Assembly: GCA_947095535.1 (NCBI GenBank)
Contig: OX352774.1
Location: forward strand, 235,935,825-235,999,824
Source: Poecilobothrus nobilitatus
Lineage: Eukaryota > Arthropoda > Insecta > Diptera > Dolichopodidae
Reading direction: 5' to 3'
DNA length: 64,000 nt
The translations under genes were made by a program, and so were the position numbers. Positions 11,186 through 23,490 of the stretch are shown here, in pieces. Under the pieces are notes generated by a model. It did no database searches. It was not told the DNA's origin and worked only from the letters and a program-made list of their open reading frames with translations. Position 1 is the first letter of the stretch. Each line of letters begins with the position of its first letter.

Positions 11186-12084
11186 ATTTTTTCCCTTCTG
11201 CAGCATTTGTGTCATATTTTAATTGTTATTCGCTGTATTGTAAAAAAAAACCGAATCTTTCACGTAATTTAAAAAAAAAAATGGTTTTTCTTTGCATTTT
11301 AGCAGGCAAATGTGCAAGCAAGATCTTTTACTGTCAAAGATGTTCGTTCAACCGTTCGTCCTTGTAAATAAAACTCTTTAAAATGCAATTATAGTTATGA
11401 CCAGACCTTTCCATTGACAATAAGGATTAAGTTAAATTTTAACCATAATTCCAATATTATATAAGTTAAATAAATTTCAGTGAAAATTATTTATACCAAA
11501 TGTTGAACATTTAACCAATCTTTTTAAAGTAAATCAATTTAAGAAAAACAATGGAAGCTAAACAATAAAGTTCACTGAAAAATTAACAAGAAAAGGGATT
11601 AATATTTTTGCTGATAGGATTTGAATAAATCTATAAAAATCATCAATACAAATATTTAAACAATAGACAAAATAATAGAAATGTCCAAATTTCTAGGAAG
11701 CAAAATAATTAATTAAAAACCATTAAAAAATAAAGTTTTTGTTGGAATTAGTTATGTATTAAATTTAAATTTTCAATTTACATTTCATTGAAGCATTACT
11801 AAAACTACACTTAACTATAATTTTTTTTTTTTTTGGTTTTTTGTTGTTTTAAAAATAAATTAGAAAAAAAAATTAATTACCATTTTTATTTGTACCACAT
11901 TATGTTTATAATAAGCAATAAAATTATTTATACTTATTGTGTCAATTTTTAATTAAAAATTTTTGCAACAAAATTAATTCAACTTAGTTTAACACCTCAT
12001 AACAAAAAAAAAAATTTTTATTTTCATTATATTTATAGACATTTTTTAATACATTTTTAAAAAACAAAAAGAAAACTTAATAAA
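11186..12084. other. A/T-rich non-coding segment
   Basis: No gene or repeat copy could be supported. Homopolymer T tracts occur near 11820 and A tracts near 12005. Confidence 0.5.
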
Positions 12085-12658
12085 ATTTGCTTATTAATTT
12101 TACTCTAATTGTTCGTCCATTTATTTACAAAAAAAAACTTTATTCATTCTTTATAATGTAATAAAATTTTAATTTGTAAAAGATCTTTTATATAAGTAAC
12201 CCCCAACATTAAGAAAGTACTACAATTTGAGAAAAGTCTTATACCTATATATTTAAAAAAAACTCTAGTTCAATCCCATAATATAAATTCTACTAAATAT
12301 TTTTTCAATATCAGAATCAGAATTTTAACCCTATATTTTCCGAACCTTAAAACCTACATTTCTTTGACAATTTTCCTTATAAAAATAATATTTTGGCAAA
12401 ATTACAAATTTTAATTCATAGCATATTCATAGTTACAATTTTAGATTGCTTTATATTATCGTTTTGGAAATTTGTCCTTAACATTCTTTTGGTTTTATAT
12501 ACCTACTGGACCTACTGCCTTTTTACCACATTTTTCAAAAAAAAAAAAAAAATATTTTAAAATTTGCTTATTATTTCAGTCTGTGCACTCTTCTGCTTTT
12601 TCCACCTTTTTTTGGAGATGTGTGCCTTAAAATACCATTGGTTTTATGTACAGTATTT
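12085..12658 (+). repeat. Family A repeat, degraded copy (A3a)
   Basis: Opens with AAATTTGCTTATTAATTTTACTC and GTTCGTCCATTTATTTACAAA, a decayed version of the family head and GTCC tract. It ends with GGAGATGTGTGCCTTAAAA and CCATTGGTTTTATGTACA (about 12614-12655), the family right end. The middle is too diverged to align module by module by eye. It directly precedes a second, better copy in the same orientation. Confidence 0.55.
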
Positions 12659-12659
12659 T

Positions 12660-13332
12660 TAACCTATTTTTGCTTATTTGTTTCTATCTGTCTGTCCTTT
12701 CGTCTGGTCCTCTGTCTGGTTTTTCAAAATTTCTACACCGTTTAAGATAGAACTATGAAATGTTAAGCATGGACACATCTCTTAAACAAATTAATGTTGT
12801 AAACCCCATTACAGAGCTATAAATATTCAAAATTTCAAAAGCCGTATTTTAAAATATGTATATATCTTTGGTTCTTCTTAATATTTCAATTTAAAAACAT
12901 CCAAGGACTGGATTTTTTTTTTACCTTTATAAATCAGTACCAAAATTATAAAATTTTTGACAATTTAGTACTTTCATTTATCATTAGAAGAAGAAAAAAT
13001 TTCGATTCTTCATAACTCCTAAATGCTTTTAGTTAGAATTTAGTAAGAATTTTCATTTCATTTAGAATTCGAATCCAAATTAGGGTTTCAATGTTTAAAA
13101 GCTATTAGAGATCAAATACTGTTTTAGACACCTGTACATATTTATTATAATATGGGTTTTCCCTAAAATTGAAGAAAATGTTAATAAATTTTATAAATTT
13201 TTTTTACATATAATATTCTAAAAAAATTTATAAATTTTGGGGTAAGTCATAATATTCTATAATAGTTTTATTGTCTTTTATAAAATGTGCAACATAAAAT
13301 ACCCTTAATTATATATACTGTTTGCTTTCTTT
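12660..13332 (+). repeat. Family A repeat (A3b), head to tail with A3a
   Basis: Begins with TTTGCTTATTTGTTTCTATC and a GTCTGTCC/GTCTGG tract, then TTTCTACACCGTTTAAGATAG, a family A marker. The diverged TTATCATTAG replaces ACCGTTATG. TTAGACACCTGTACATA follows at about 13120, and AAAATGTGC at 13280 marks the right end. Two same-strand copies in immediate succession suggest tandem insertion or duplication. Confidence 0.65.
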
Positions 13333-16300
13333 TTAAAGTCGTATTTTATTTTTATTTTTTATTTATTACAAAAAACTTAAACTCATTTCTACACAAATTA
13401 TAAAATAAAATTAAAATATAAAATGTAGAAGCTTTATATATTTAAATTTTTTAGATTTTGTTTTTATCTTAACACATAATCTTTCAACATAATTAAGTTG
13501 TTTCCCATCCCATTCCATCCTATCCCATTCCAAATCATTTTCAAGTCCATAATGTTCTTTGCTCTTTAATTAAGCATTAAAAATATAGTTTTATATTTTT
13601 TACTAACGTTTTTTTTTTTTTTTTTGTTTATGTTATTTTAAATTTCAAACTAATTTCTAAATTTTGAAAAAAAAAAAAACAAAAAAACTAAAAGAAAATG
13701 GAATAGAAAAGAAAATATAATGAAAATTTAATGCTTTTATAAACTATTTAATATTCTTGTTTATTCATATGTACTTTAATTCAATTTAATGTTGTTTTTA
13801 TGCTTTAAAATTTAATGTTCATATAAATTTCATCAAAAAATTAGTAAAAAACAAATAAAGATAAAAAAAATAACTTTATAAGACCATTAAAATTATATTT
13901 TTTTTTTCTAATGGAGATTTTGTTGGAGTACCTATAGGTGTTTTAATTCAATATAAATTTTATTTACTAATGAATTTAGTATGGTACTTTCTTAGAATTG
14001 AGTTTTCATTTACTTTGTTGATGTTGGGAGTTTAAGATTTGGTTCTAAGTTTTAAGTATTAAAAAAAAAAAAAATAAAAGAAATCTTGAATCTATTATAC
14101 ATATTACTACAATATTAATAAGTTCATTTATTTTCACATGGTAGATAATAAGATTCAAAAATTAGGACCACTTTACGATAGGATATATGATTTTTATATT
14201 TCACAAATGCAATTAATAAATACAGACTAGCAGCTGGTTTTAAAATTGTTGTTAAGAATTTTCCAATTCATCCGAATTTTAAATTTGAACCAATTATTTA
14301 TAGAGTACATAAACGTATATGTATACGTAAAAGTTAATATAAATGTATAAGTAAGATGTATCACAGTTAAATTATTAAATTAAGTGTTGAAATTAGTTAA
14401 GATAGAATAATTAATAATTTTGTGTTAATTAAAATAAATATTAAATTGAATAATTAGAACTAAAATTAAACAATAAATCCGTTTCATTAAAACGATTGAT
14501 TAAACAATTAAGAATTAAAATTAACACGCTAAAGATCCTTATAGAGCTTGTAATCTATATAGAGTATAATGTTATAGGTACACAATAATATTTCTGAATT
14601 TTGTTTTGTTTTTGTTTAAACACTGTAAAAATGAAGAGTATCAAGAGTTTTTGTAATGTTTTGCTTCCCAAAATTATCTATTTCTTTTTCTTCATAATAT
14701 TATATTTCAAGAATGTATTTTTTAGCAAACTTTATTAAATTGCAGATAAATTTAGCAATCTGAACGAAACGCATCATGGTGTAATACTGAAAGCAAATCA
14801 TGACAACTGGATGTAAACTATGAGTCCAGTCGTTACCGTTTTATTATTATATATTAATGCCTTGTCTTACCAAAACATTAACAACAATCCCCGTTCATTC
14901 ACTTACCTTACTACTTAAAAAATTAAAGACACAATCAAATAAATATATCAAAAGTATCAATTCCACCAGTAACCAATATTCTTAAAATCTACATTCCGAA
15001 TGCCTAAAATAAAATAAAAATTTATAGTATAACAATTTTTACTTATTGTAACAGAAGTGAGAAAAATAAAATTTACTGATTTTCCAGATAAAATACAAAA
15101 AAAAATAAAATAAAATAACTGACATTTGTTTATATCTAAATTACACATTTTATAACTCTTTTTTGTTTTTATTAAATTTTCTTCTTTACTAACGTTTTTT
15201 TATTTTTATTTTCTTTTTAATTTTCTTTTAATCTTTTTGTTAAGAACATTTCATTTACATGCACTTCCTTTCAATGTTACTAAAATAACGGTTCTTTAAT
15301 ACTTGATATAAAAAATTAAAAAAATACTTGAATTCTTGTGACAGGAAATTAATTTTCTACTCATGCTCAGCTTAAATGATCAAAGAAATAATAATAATCA
15401 TTTATGATTGATGCAATGATAATGATAATAAAATAATATTTTAATAATGATGAATAATGAATGATAAGTTATGATGACAATAATGATAGTTAATATTTAT
15501 TTTCTTTGTTTTTTTTTTTTTTGTAAGTTTTTTTATCTCCCCTTTATTTAAATTTAAAGTAATTACAAATAGAAAAAATTATTTTTAAAATAAATCTGAT
15601 ACTTAAGTTTTAAAGAAGTTAAAAATAAAAACCATAGAATAGACTTTAAATTAACAAAAAAAAAAAATTAATAAATAAAGAAAAAATGGAAAAATAAAAT
15701 GTTAAATTTTATTATCTGTTCTAAAAATGGTTAAAATAGTGATACATTAAAATGTTGTTCGATAATTTTAACATTTGAAAATTATTCTTTGTTATTGTTG
15801 TTTTTTCTATATTTGTAAAATGCAAAATTACTATTATTACTGATTCTGAAAAAAAAATGGTTTGACAGTTCAATTACCTTCTAATAATCTTTTAAATCGT
15901 AATATACAAAAAAAAAAAAAAAAATACTGGGTGTGTCAATATAAAAAACTTAAATCGATTATTTTATAATTGAACTTTAATATTTAATTTAACAGTTACT
16001 TATTAGTTGTAGACACATAAAATTATTTTGAATTTATGTATGTATTAATATAAGAAAAGACTTTTGACACTTGGTGCTCGTTGAAATCATTGATTTCTAA
16101 TTTATACCACTTCTGTTTCCTATTAGAAAATATTCCATATAAAAACTTTAACAGTAAAATAAAAACATAAATAAAGTGAAAGAAGTGTATTTGCTAAGAC
16201 CTCGAAAAACTTCACAAGTTTAAAAGAAACCGCATTTTATCTTACATCCTAAAAGCTGGAAGAATCAATTTCTGTCTCTTTGTCCATCTTCTCAGTTTCC

Positions 16301-17061
16301 ACATTTGAAAAATTCTCATTAAATCTATCTTGACATTTCTAAAGACTTAACTTCTTATTATCTATTGTTTTAAATATACTTAAGAACCTGGTGTTTTTTC
16401 TAAACACTTGTATTTTAAGAGATTGCCATTAGAAGAACTCACATAGGGAAAAAAGTAGTCTAAATAATTTTTATTTAGATTTACAGAATTTTCGATATAC
16501 TGTTAAAAACTTTTTTTAGTATGCAAAAGTTGAAAGTTTTGTCCTAAATACAAATATATACTTAGTATTCCGTATTGGATAATTAAAGACTTTAAACCTA
16601 ATTTTAAAAAATCACTAGTGGATCATCTTGTATATTCAAAATTAGCTAATGTTAAAAAAATATAGGAAATCACGAATTTACAAAGTTCGATTTCAACTGA
16701 TTTTCTTCATTTTTTTTTTGGTTTTTATTACAATTTATTGCTCATTAGATATCAGTACTTTTGTTTTGTTTTCTTTTAGTAAGCATTATCGTGGTATTAT
16801 TTACCATTTACCACATTATTTGAAATTCGAATTCGAAACCGTAAAAAAAAAAATAAGAATTAAAAAGAAATTTAACACGAACAAGGGAAATAGAAAAAAA
16901 TCAAAAAAGAAGGTAAAACAAAATATCTCCCACTAAGAAAAATTTTAAATCAGCAGCAGCAGCAACTGACAGCAGTAGATAATAACCACAACCTAAGTAT
17001 TGTATTTGAATTGGATTTAATAATAGAGCAGCGCTAGCTTTCAGTGAATTTATTTTATTAT
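13333..17061. other. Long A/T-rich non-coding segment
   Basis: About 3.7 kb without a gene. It includes AATGAT-rich simple sequence at about 15375-15490 and a short CAG run at 16951-16964. A GTAAGT-type donor on the minus strand (seen on the plus strand as CACTTACCTTAC near 14900) and an upstream polypyrimidine acceptor near 15006 bracket sequence with stops in all three frames, so no coding exon is called. The open frame at 16649-16936 (K/N/F/I-rich) has no domain. Confidence 0.5.
16951..16964. repeat. Short CAG trinucleotide run
   Basis: Four and a half CAG units are followed by further scattered CAG triplets up to about 16975. No open frame reads through it. Confidence 0.8.
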
Positions 17062-17762
17062 TTTTAGCATATGCACTTCCAAAAAAAAATGTGAAAAAAT
17101 GTGTCTATTAGTTTCACACTGTCCATCTGTCCGTCCCTTTACAAAAACTTCTACACGGTTAAAGATAGAGCAATGAAATTTTAGCCATGGGTAGATTTCA
17201 TTTTTCATGTAGTCCCATTCGTTACGGAGCTACAGCCACTCAAACTTTGAAAAACCCCTATTTTTAAATGTGTATATTTCATGTTCTGCTTAACATTTTT
17301 TCAATTCAAAAACGTCATTCGACAGGATGTTTTTACTTTTATAAAATCATTATCAAAATTATAGAATTTTTTAAATTTCGTATTTAAATTTACCGTTATG
17401 TGAAAACTTTTGCAAGATTTTTCTTCCTCGGACACTCTTTTAGATAAGGACATGAAATTTTGAGAGAATAAAGAACTTTTACAATTTTTTGTATTTTTTC
17501 CTTAGGAAATTTTTTTTGTACCACCCCCAGTTGTTAAAAATTGAAAATTTGCTATTTTTAAACACGTGTGACTTAGGCACCCTTAAAATTCAAGAGAGTG
17601 TCTCTTTATTTTTCACATTTTTTCTTTTTAATATGAAGAATATTTAAAATTTTGGTGCAGAGACACATCAAAAACATCATCATCATCATCTAAACAGTTT
17701 GTATTGTTTTTTTGGAAATGTGCGCTTTTAAAAACCATTGGTTTACATTCTGCCTTATTTAA
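17062..17762 (+). repeat. Family A repeat (A2), single-module copy
   Basis: Starts TTTTAGCATATGCACTTCC, with AAAATGTG a few bases on. It has a degraded GTCCATCTGTCCGTCCC tract, TTCTACACGGTTAAAGATAG, CATTCGTTACGGAGCTACAGC, TTTACCGTTATGTGAAAAC and CACGTGTGACTTAGGC. It ends GGAAATGTGCGCTTTTAAAA then CCATTGGTTTACATTCTGCC. It matches copy A1 along its whole length except that the 474-bp module is present only once, which shows that A1 was enlarged by duplication. A CATCATCATCATCATC run lies at 17675-17690. Confidence 0.8.
17675..17690. repeat. CAT/ATC trinucleotide run inside copy A2
   Basis: Five CAT units near the right end of the repeat, absent from copy A1, so gained after the copies separated. 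Confidence 0.8.
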
Positions 17763-18354
17763 TATTGTGTTAAGCATGTGAACATGAATATAATTATTAT
17801 ATTTAGTACGTATGTAATATATTATAATTTAGTACGTATGTAAGAAATTTAATTCCCACCTTAACTGACGACTTTTTTACAAATAGAATCTTTACAAAGA
17901 CTTTAAATTCTTACAAATGCAGAATTACTTAATCTGATTTTGTTAAGGTGTTAATATACTATTAAAATAAATGAACTTCATAGAAACTGTCTGATTAAAT
18001 CGGTTACTGTAGTTCTATTAAAGCTCGAAGAACTTAAGTTACGATTATCGTTCGACTTAAAACTGAATAATGCAAAAACTTCGTTCAAACTCTTTCTATA
18101 TTTAATTGCGTTTGTGTTTAAAAAAATCGAAGAAATCGTTTAGATTCATTGCTATATAGAATATAAATGATATTTTGAAATTCGAGTTAACTATATTAAA
18201 TCCAAAGATATTTTTGCATCAAAAATTTATAATTCTTAAAATAATTTTTTATGTTAGAAAAAAATGTAAAACATCAAAACATAAAACAAAAAAAAAACGG
18301 TTAACACATATGAAAATATAATACTGGAGTTTTAGTTTTTATATTTATTACTTA
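17763..18354. other. A/T-rich spacer between opposed family A copies
   Basis: No gene could be supported. The sequence separates a plus-strand and a minus-strand family A copy, so the three together form a large imperfect inverted repeat. A short direct repeat, TTTAGTACGTATGTAA, occurs twice near 17800-17845. Confidence 0.5.
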
Positions 18355-18788
18355 AGACAAATTTACACAAGAGTTCAAGTTACATAGGTGTCAAAAATTA
18401 ACAAATTAGCAATTTTTATAATAATAGCCTAATAGCTCTTAAAAGAGTGGAGTACAAAAAAAATTTCCTATGTAACTTCATAATTCTTAAAAATTTTCCT
18501 TTTTCAAAATTTTCAGAGCTCTAACTAAATGCATTTTGAAGATATGGAGAAACCAAAATTTTGTAAAAGTATTGCTTTATATAACGGTAAATTTAAATAC
18601 TTTAAAGGACTGCATAAAGAGTTGGTTCACAATATTAATTTTTTAATGAAACCTAACATGTTTGAAAAATAATTGCTTCATCTTAAACGGTGTAGACGTT
18701 TTGTAAACAAACGAACGAATGAACAGAGCAAATTACAGAAACTAAAAGCAAATTTTACAAAATTTTTTTTTGAAATTGTGCTAAAATA
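18355..18788 (-). repeat. Family A repeat, reverse copy (A4)
   Basis: On the minus strand it runs from TTAGCACAATTTC (here GAAATTGTGCTAA at about 18772-18785) through TTTACAAAACGTCTACACCG, a family marker (here CGGTGTAGACGTTTTGTAAA near 18688), TTTACCGTTATATAAAGC and CACCTATGTAACTTGAAC. The GTCC tract has decayed to TTCGTTCGTTTG. The right end is missing. Confidence 0.75.
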
Positions 18789-19379
18789 AAACAAGAACAA
18801 ATAAAATAATAACAATAATGTAACAAAATAATAAAGTGATTTAAAAAGAACTAAATATTAAAATAATATAAATAATATATACATTTTCATAGAAAGGAAA
18901 AGAAGAATTACTTATAGTTGAGAAAAAAAACGACTACATTAAAATTTCATTATTACATTTAAATAATCAGAGTGCCCTTTAAAAAAAGTTGAGAACCTGA
19001 TTGCAGAAATGATCGGAAAGCCAAAAAAAGAGAAAATATTAAAAAAGTGATCAATTTTTAATTTATTTTTCAATATCAAGTCTTAAAAATAATTATAAAA
19101 ATATAGTATTAAGTAAAAATTATATAATGGTATATTTAACGTTACAATACTAAGTATGTGAAAAAAATTGACAATCACTTTAGTACATAAATTATTCCAG
19201 ATATTTTAGTACTAAGTATCTTCTATATTTTAAGCAAAATAATTCTTAAAAGAAGAGGTGTAATGACAATTAAATATGATCTTTTCAAAAAAAATCTACA
19301 TCCGAACTTGTACGCTTTGCTTGAAAATGTAAGATTTATGTTCTAACTGAGTTTTATACATTCGGCCAATTGTGTAGGT

Positions 19380-19545
19380 ATAAAATAAATATAATGTTGA
19401 CGTGTTATAGCCCCACAGGTCATAAGCCCATTGTGGAGTTTTGTCCCACCATAATTGCAAATATGTGTGTTAAAACCCACTACAGTGAAGAAATTTTTGG
19501 TGTTTGGTGTATTTTTGAGTTTATGACTCATCAAAATTCATACAA
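19380..19545. other. G+C-richer island of unknown origin
   Basis: Stands out against its flanks, with phrases GTGTTATAGCCCCACAGG, GTCATAAGCCCATTGTGG and TTTTGTCCCACC. CCACA and TGTGG form a short stem around GGTCATAAGCCCAT. Open frames of about 60 codons exist on both strands (19343-19534 minus and 19370-19552 plus), but neither shows a domain, and the overlap of both argues against either being real. The CATAAG-CCC phrase faintly recalls the CATAAGTCCC phrase of the MITE at 6630-6772; a relic of a related element is one possibility. Confidence 0.35.
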
Positions 19546-20226
19546 AAGTTGAATTAAAAGACAGAATTTTAGAAAAATTGATATGATCACAGTTGAAGAG
19601 TTTTATAATAATTCTACTTTCATTATTATTTTTTTTTCCTTTAATTTTTTGAACATCTTAAGCTATCATATGATTTCTATTTACAAATTTTGTTATTGAT
19701 ATACAAAAAATAAAGTTTTCGATAATTTTCCGCCCACAATTTAATATACTTATATTATAAATACATATATAATTTTTCGTACATGCGGCAAGCTGTTTTA
19801 TTGAAATAATATATTATTTATACAATAGAATTAAAATAAACAGATTTAACCTAATTTTTACTTCTTTTTCAATTTTTTTTTTTTTCGTAAAAAAAATCAT
19901 TAAATTTGCATTTTACTTAAATTTCAACCAAAAAAAAATAAAAACGATATTCTGATGCATTTTCTATTGTTTTGAATAAAATTTTGTTGTATTGCAAACT
20001 TACAATTGAGCATTAAATTATAATATGCATACTTATGTATTTATTTAAATATTAAATTTATTTATTTATTTATTTATATTAATTTTTTTTTTTTTTTTCT
20101 TTTTTATAGGTACGTTTTTTATGTGAAATTTTCAAAGAAAAAATAAAAAAAAAAATAATGAAGGTTTTTTCATCTTTCAATATAATTTTAAGTAAGTTAT
20201 TTTTTATTTACATAAATCTTATGTAG

Positions 20227-20243
20227 ATATATATATATATATA
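20227..20243. repeat. AT dinucleotide run
   Basis: Eight and a half AT units flanked by GATAG-like variants. Confidence 0.85.
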
Positions 20244-21510
20244 GATATTGTTACAATAAAATAACTTTAGCAGAAAATCTAGACTTAAAATAGTAATTTA
20301 AGTAGGAGTTATTATTATATTAAAAATACACTTAAATATTTTTATTAGTTATTATTTTCCATTAAAAAATAATATTGTACTTAAACTTTTTATATGATTT
20401 AACTAATATAATATTACAAAAAAAAAATATTTTTTTTTAATCAATTAAGGTAATATATTTTTATATATTAATTTTTTATAGTCAATTAGAATTTTATGAT
20501 TGCAAAAAAAAAAAAAAAATTAGGACGCTCTAACTAACAATAGCTATAAAAAAAAATTACTATAATAAAAACCATAACCACATTTTTAAATATTGTTAGT
20601 TAGTAATATGACCTTTTCAAAGCTTTATATAAGTAAAAATAAAATTTATTTAATTTATTTTAATATTTTATTCTTTTAAAAAAATTTTTAAATAGGTACT
20701 AATTTTTTTTTTAATATAAAATTGATCTTTAGAAAAAAATCAACAATGTGGATTTGGAAATTAAAATCTTTTGAAAATTTTATTACAACATATTATATCT
20801 AATTAGTTTCATAGGGTGAAATCAAAAATTAAACACTGCGACAGTATTGTAATAATATTGCTGGTCTTCTAATCAAAAATTAATCATTATAATATTTAAT
20901 CTGAAAATGATAGACATTTAAAACCCTTTTAATCAACGATTTGCCAATCGATTTTCACATATTTTTTAAATGATAAATATTCAGTTTAGCTATCTTACAA
21001 TACCAATATTTTTCTGAAATTTTACGATTTTCATTATTAATTTTCCATTTTTATAAAAAAGCCATATAAAGAATATACATAATATACTATAATATATACA
21101 TAATATAGTATAATCTATATCAATTAAATATTCAAATAAGACGCTCTTTTTTTGTTCTTTTGTTTCCGTTAAATTTTAAATTTTCCTCTTTTTTTTGCTA
21201 GATACATAAACAAAATTTTGAAATGATAGTTTGTCATTTTAGAATTATTTATTTCAATAAACATGAAATGCAACATGTAAAATTAAATAAAATTTTCAAT
21301 ACTTCATAAATCAAGGTCATCTAATAAAATGAATCTTATAATATATATATAATTGGTATATATTGAGTTTCCAATACTCAATAAATCAGGGACATCTTCT
21401 AAAAATATTAATAACAGTGTTTTTTTCAAAAAATATCGTTTACAAAGAAATTTTAAATTCATAAAAGCATCATAAATTATTGAAAATTGTATTTTTACGT
21501 TTTAAATAAA

Positions 21511-21562
21511 ATCATAAAGAAACTATATACTACATATATACTGTATATAGTTTCTTTATGAT
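21511..21562. repeat. Perfect 19-bp inverted repeat (hairpin)
   Basis: The arms ATCATAAAGAAACTATATA (21511-21529) and its exact reverse complement (21544-21562) surround a 14-base loop. A 9-base direct repeat, ATAAAATCA, overlaps both edges (21506-21514 and 21561-21569), which could be a target duplication of a tiny fold-back element. It shares bases with the arms, so this reading is uncertain. Confidence 0.8.
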
Positions 21563-21630
21563 AAAATCAAAAAAAAATTGCTTATTTCGTTTTTTAACTC
21601 AAAAAGGACATATGAATTAAAATCAAATAT

Positions 21631-21960
21631 AATAATAAAGCCCTTTTAAGGGGCTACCGAATACTTATTAGTTAGAGTAAATTAAAAAAAATTATAAATG
21701 TTGGCTACTTGTGGATAATTGTGGTTAACCACAGTTATTTATTAAACCTCAAATTTCCTCAAATTTATTTAACCTCAAATTTCGAGTTCGAGTTCAGAAA
21801 ATAAACAATAATAATACAAAAATCTTTTTGAGGACTATCATATACATTTGATAGAGTAAATTAAAAAAATTCAGAATATTTGTTATTGATTGCATTAATT
21901 GCAATTGCTTATTAAAGCACCGCGAATTTCGAGGGACGGGCGAATATTATTGTAATCATT
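21631..21960 (+). repeat. Diverged tandem duplication, about 176-bp unit
   Basis: Two units start at about 21631 and 21807. Shared landmarks in order are AATAATAA, a CTTTT(A/G)AGG(G/A) phrase, TAGAGTAAATTAAAAAAA, a TTGCTTATTAAA or TTATTTATTAAA phrase, and AATTTCGAG. The units differ at many positions, so the duplication is old. The second unit ends in the G+C-richer CGAGGGACGGGCG. Function unknown. Confidence 0.5.
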
Positions 21961-22183
21961 TAACTAACACTGTGACAACATTAAGGTAACATAAATTATT
22001 AAATGTGAGCAACATAGAATTTTATGTTGCTACAAGTACATATACAATTTTAAGTTTTATTTTATAATTAACAATTGAAATTTCAAATTTAAATTTTATT
22101 TTTGATTTTAAAATGGAAGAAAGACAAAGTTTAGAAAATAAAATATTAAATTATTTTTATTACATTTTAGTTTATAACACTTG

Positions 22184-22270
22184 GCTTATAACATTAAATT
22201 ATATAAGAACAAGCTTATAAAATTAAATTATAGAAGAACAGGCTTATAAAATTAAATTATAGAAGAACAG
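22184..22270 (+). repeat. Three-copy tandem array, 29-bp unit
   Basis: Units at 22184-22212, 22213-22241 and 22242-22270. The second and third are identical, each reading GCTTATAAAATTAAATTATA followed by GAAGAACAG. The first differs at a few bases. This is a small minisatellite with no coding meaning. Confidence 0.88.
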
Positions 22271-22854
22271 ATATATTGTAATAACCGACTTTCACATAAT
22301 TCCAAATTTTTATCAATCACAAAATTAAAAAAAGGCCAATTTCATTGCAGAAAACATTTTCCATTTCTTCGCTTGTATTTTTTAACTTTTAAAAGTGTCG
22401 TAAAAATAAACATAAAGGAATCGCAACATTAAAGTATTGCAACACAATTTACAGAAGTGTTTCAGCAATTAAACTTCTCATGTTTAATTTTTGATGTCAC
22501 TCATAATTTGATAATATTTGTCATTGTTCACGAACAGTTTGTAACTTATGCTATAAAAGACAACTAAACGAACTTTATGGAAATTAAATTGGCTGTTGTA
22601 GACTTAAATAAAAACAAGTATAGACAAGTAATGATATAATAAAAATCAATAGTTTTTAATAGAGCACACTTTTCAAAAGGTAATAAAATCTGTTTGGCAT
22701 TAAGGCTTGCACCAAAATGCAATTTTTCATAGAACTTTCATAGAACATACATTTTCTTAATAAAACAAAAACTTTTAATAAAAAAAATATATATATATAT
22801 ATATATATGTTAAGGGGAACGAAATAAATAAATAAATTTATATATAAGAAAAAA
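22271..22854. other. A/T-rich non-coding segment
   Basis: No gene could be supported. An AT run lies at 22787-22808, just before the next family A copy. Confidence 0.5.
22787..22808. repeat. AT dinucleotide microsatellite
   Basis: Eleven AT units following a run of A. Confidence 0.88.
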
Positions 22855-23490
22855 TTGTGTAAAATCCAGTGACACTTTCTTCAATTTTAAAGAACCTCCC
22901 ATTATTTAAGAAAAGCTTTTAAGACAAATAAAATTATAATATCGGAACTTTAATTTTTGCATTTTACTTTCAAAAAATAATAGCAAGGAGTAATTTGCAC
23001 ATAAGCCTAACATAAATTACAGATGTCTAAAAATAGCAAAATTTTCACTTTTTGACTTCTAATAACAGCTTTTAAAGAGGGGAAATACCTATTACTGAAA
23101 TAGTTATCTTCTCTCAAAATCTCAAACTTGTAATGAAAAAGCGCCACAGATTTAGAAAAATTTTGTTCTCATTTAAAGATAAATTTAAATACTAAATTAC
23201 AAAAAAAATGTACACTTAAATGATTTATAAAGCCAAAAAAGGTGGGTCTTAGATTGGGCAAATGTTGAATAGAATTTAAGATATATGTACATTTTTAAAA
23301 AAATGTTTAACGTTAAGACTTTGAGCCTTGAGTATATAAAAAACCTGGCTCACAACTTTAATACTTTTATGAGATCTGAGATCTATCCATGGTTAAAATT
23401 TCATTGCCCTAGCGTTAACGGTTTAGAAGTTTTTTACAGTCAAACAGAGTCAAACTAATAAGCAAATTTTCCAATTTATTTTCAATCTCC
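22855..23490 (-). repeat. Family A repeat, reverse copy (A5)
   Basis: On the minus strand it begins AAATTTGCTTATTAGTTTGAC, continues TTCTAAACCGTTAACGCTAG and AATTTTAACCATGGATAG, family markers, then a decayed first module, TTTTTAGACATCTGTAATTTATG and the start of a second module. The GTCC tract is reduced to a GACTCTGTTTGACTG-like remnant. The right end is not clear. The orientation is opposite to copies A1 and A2. Confidence 0.72.

Larger units (their letters stand above)
18789..21505. other. Long A/T-rich non-coding segment
   Basis: Mostly A/T monotony, with a TA run at 20227-20243 and several poly-T and poly-A tracts. A G+C-richer island at 19380-19545 is described separately. No gene could be supported. 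Confidence 0.5.

Noticed and set aside
14905..15010. Minus-strand exon bounded by a good acceptor and GTAAGT donor
   Set aside because: Stops in all three frames and no partner exon; kept only as a remark in the segment description.
22184..22270. Regular repeats that might be a CRISPR array
   Set aside because: Units are directly abutting with no spacers, and the genome is eukaryotic.
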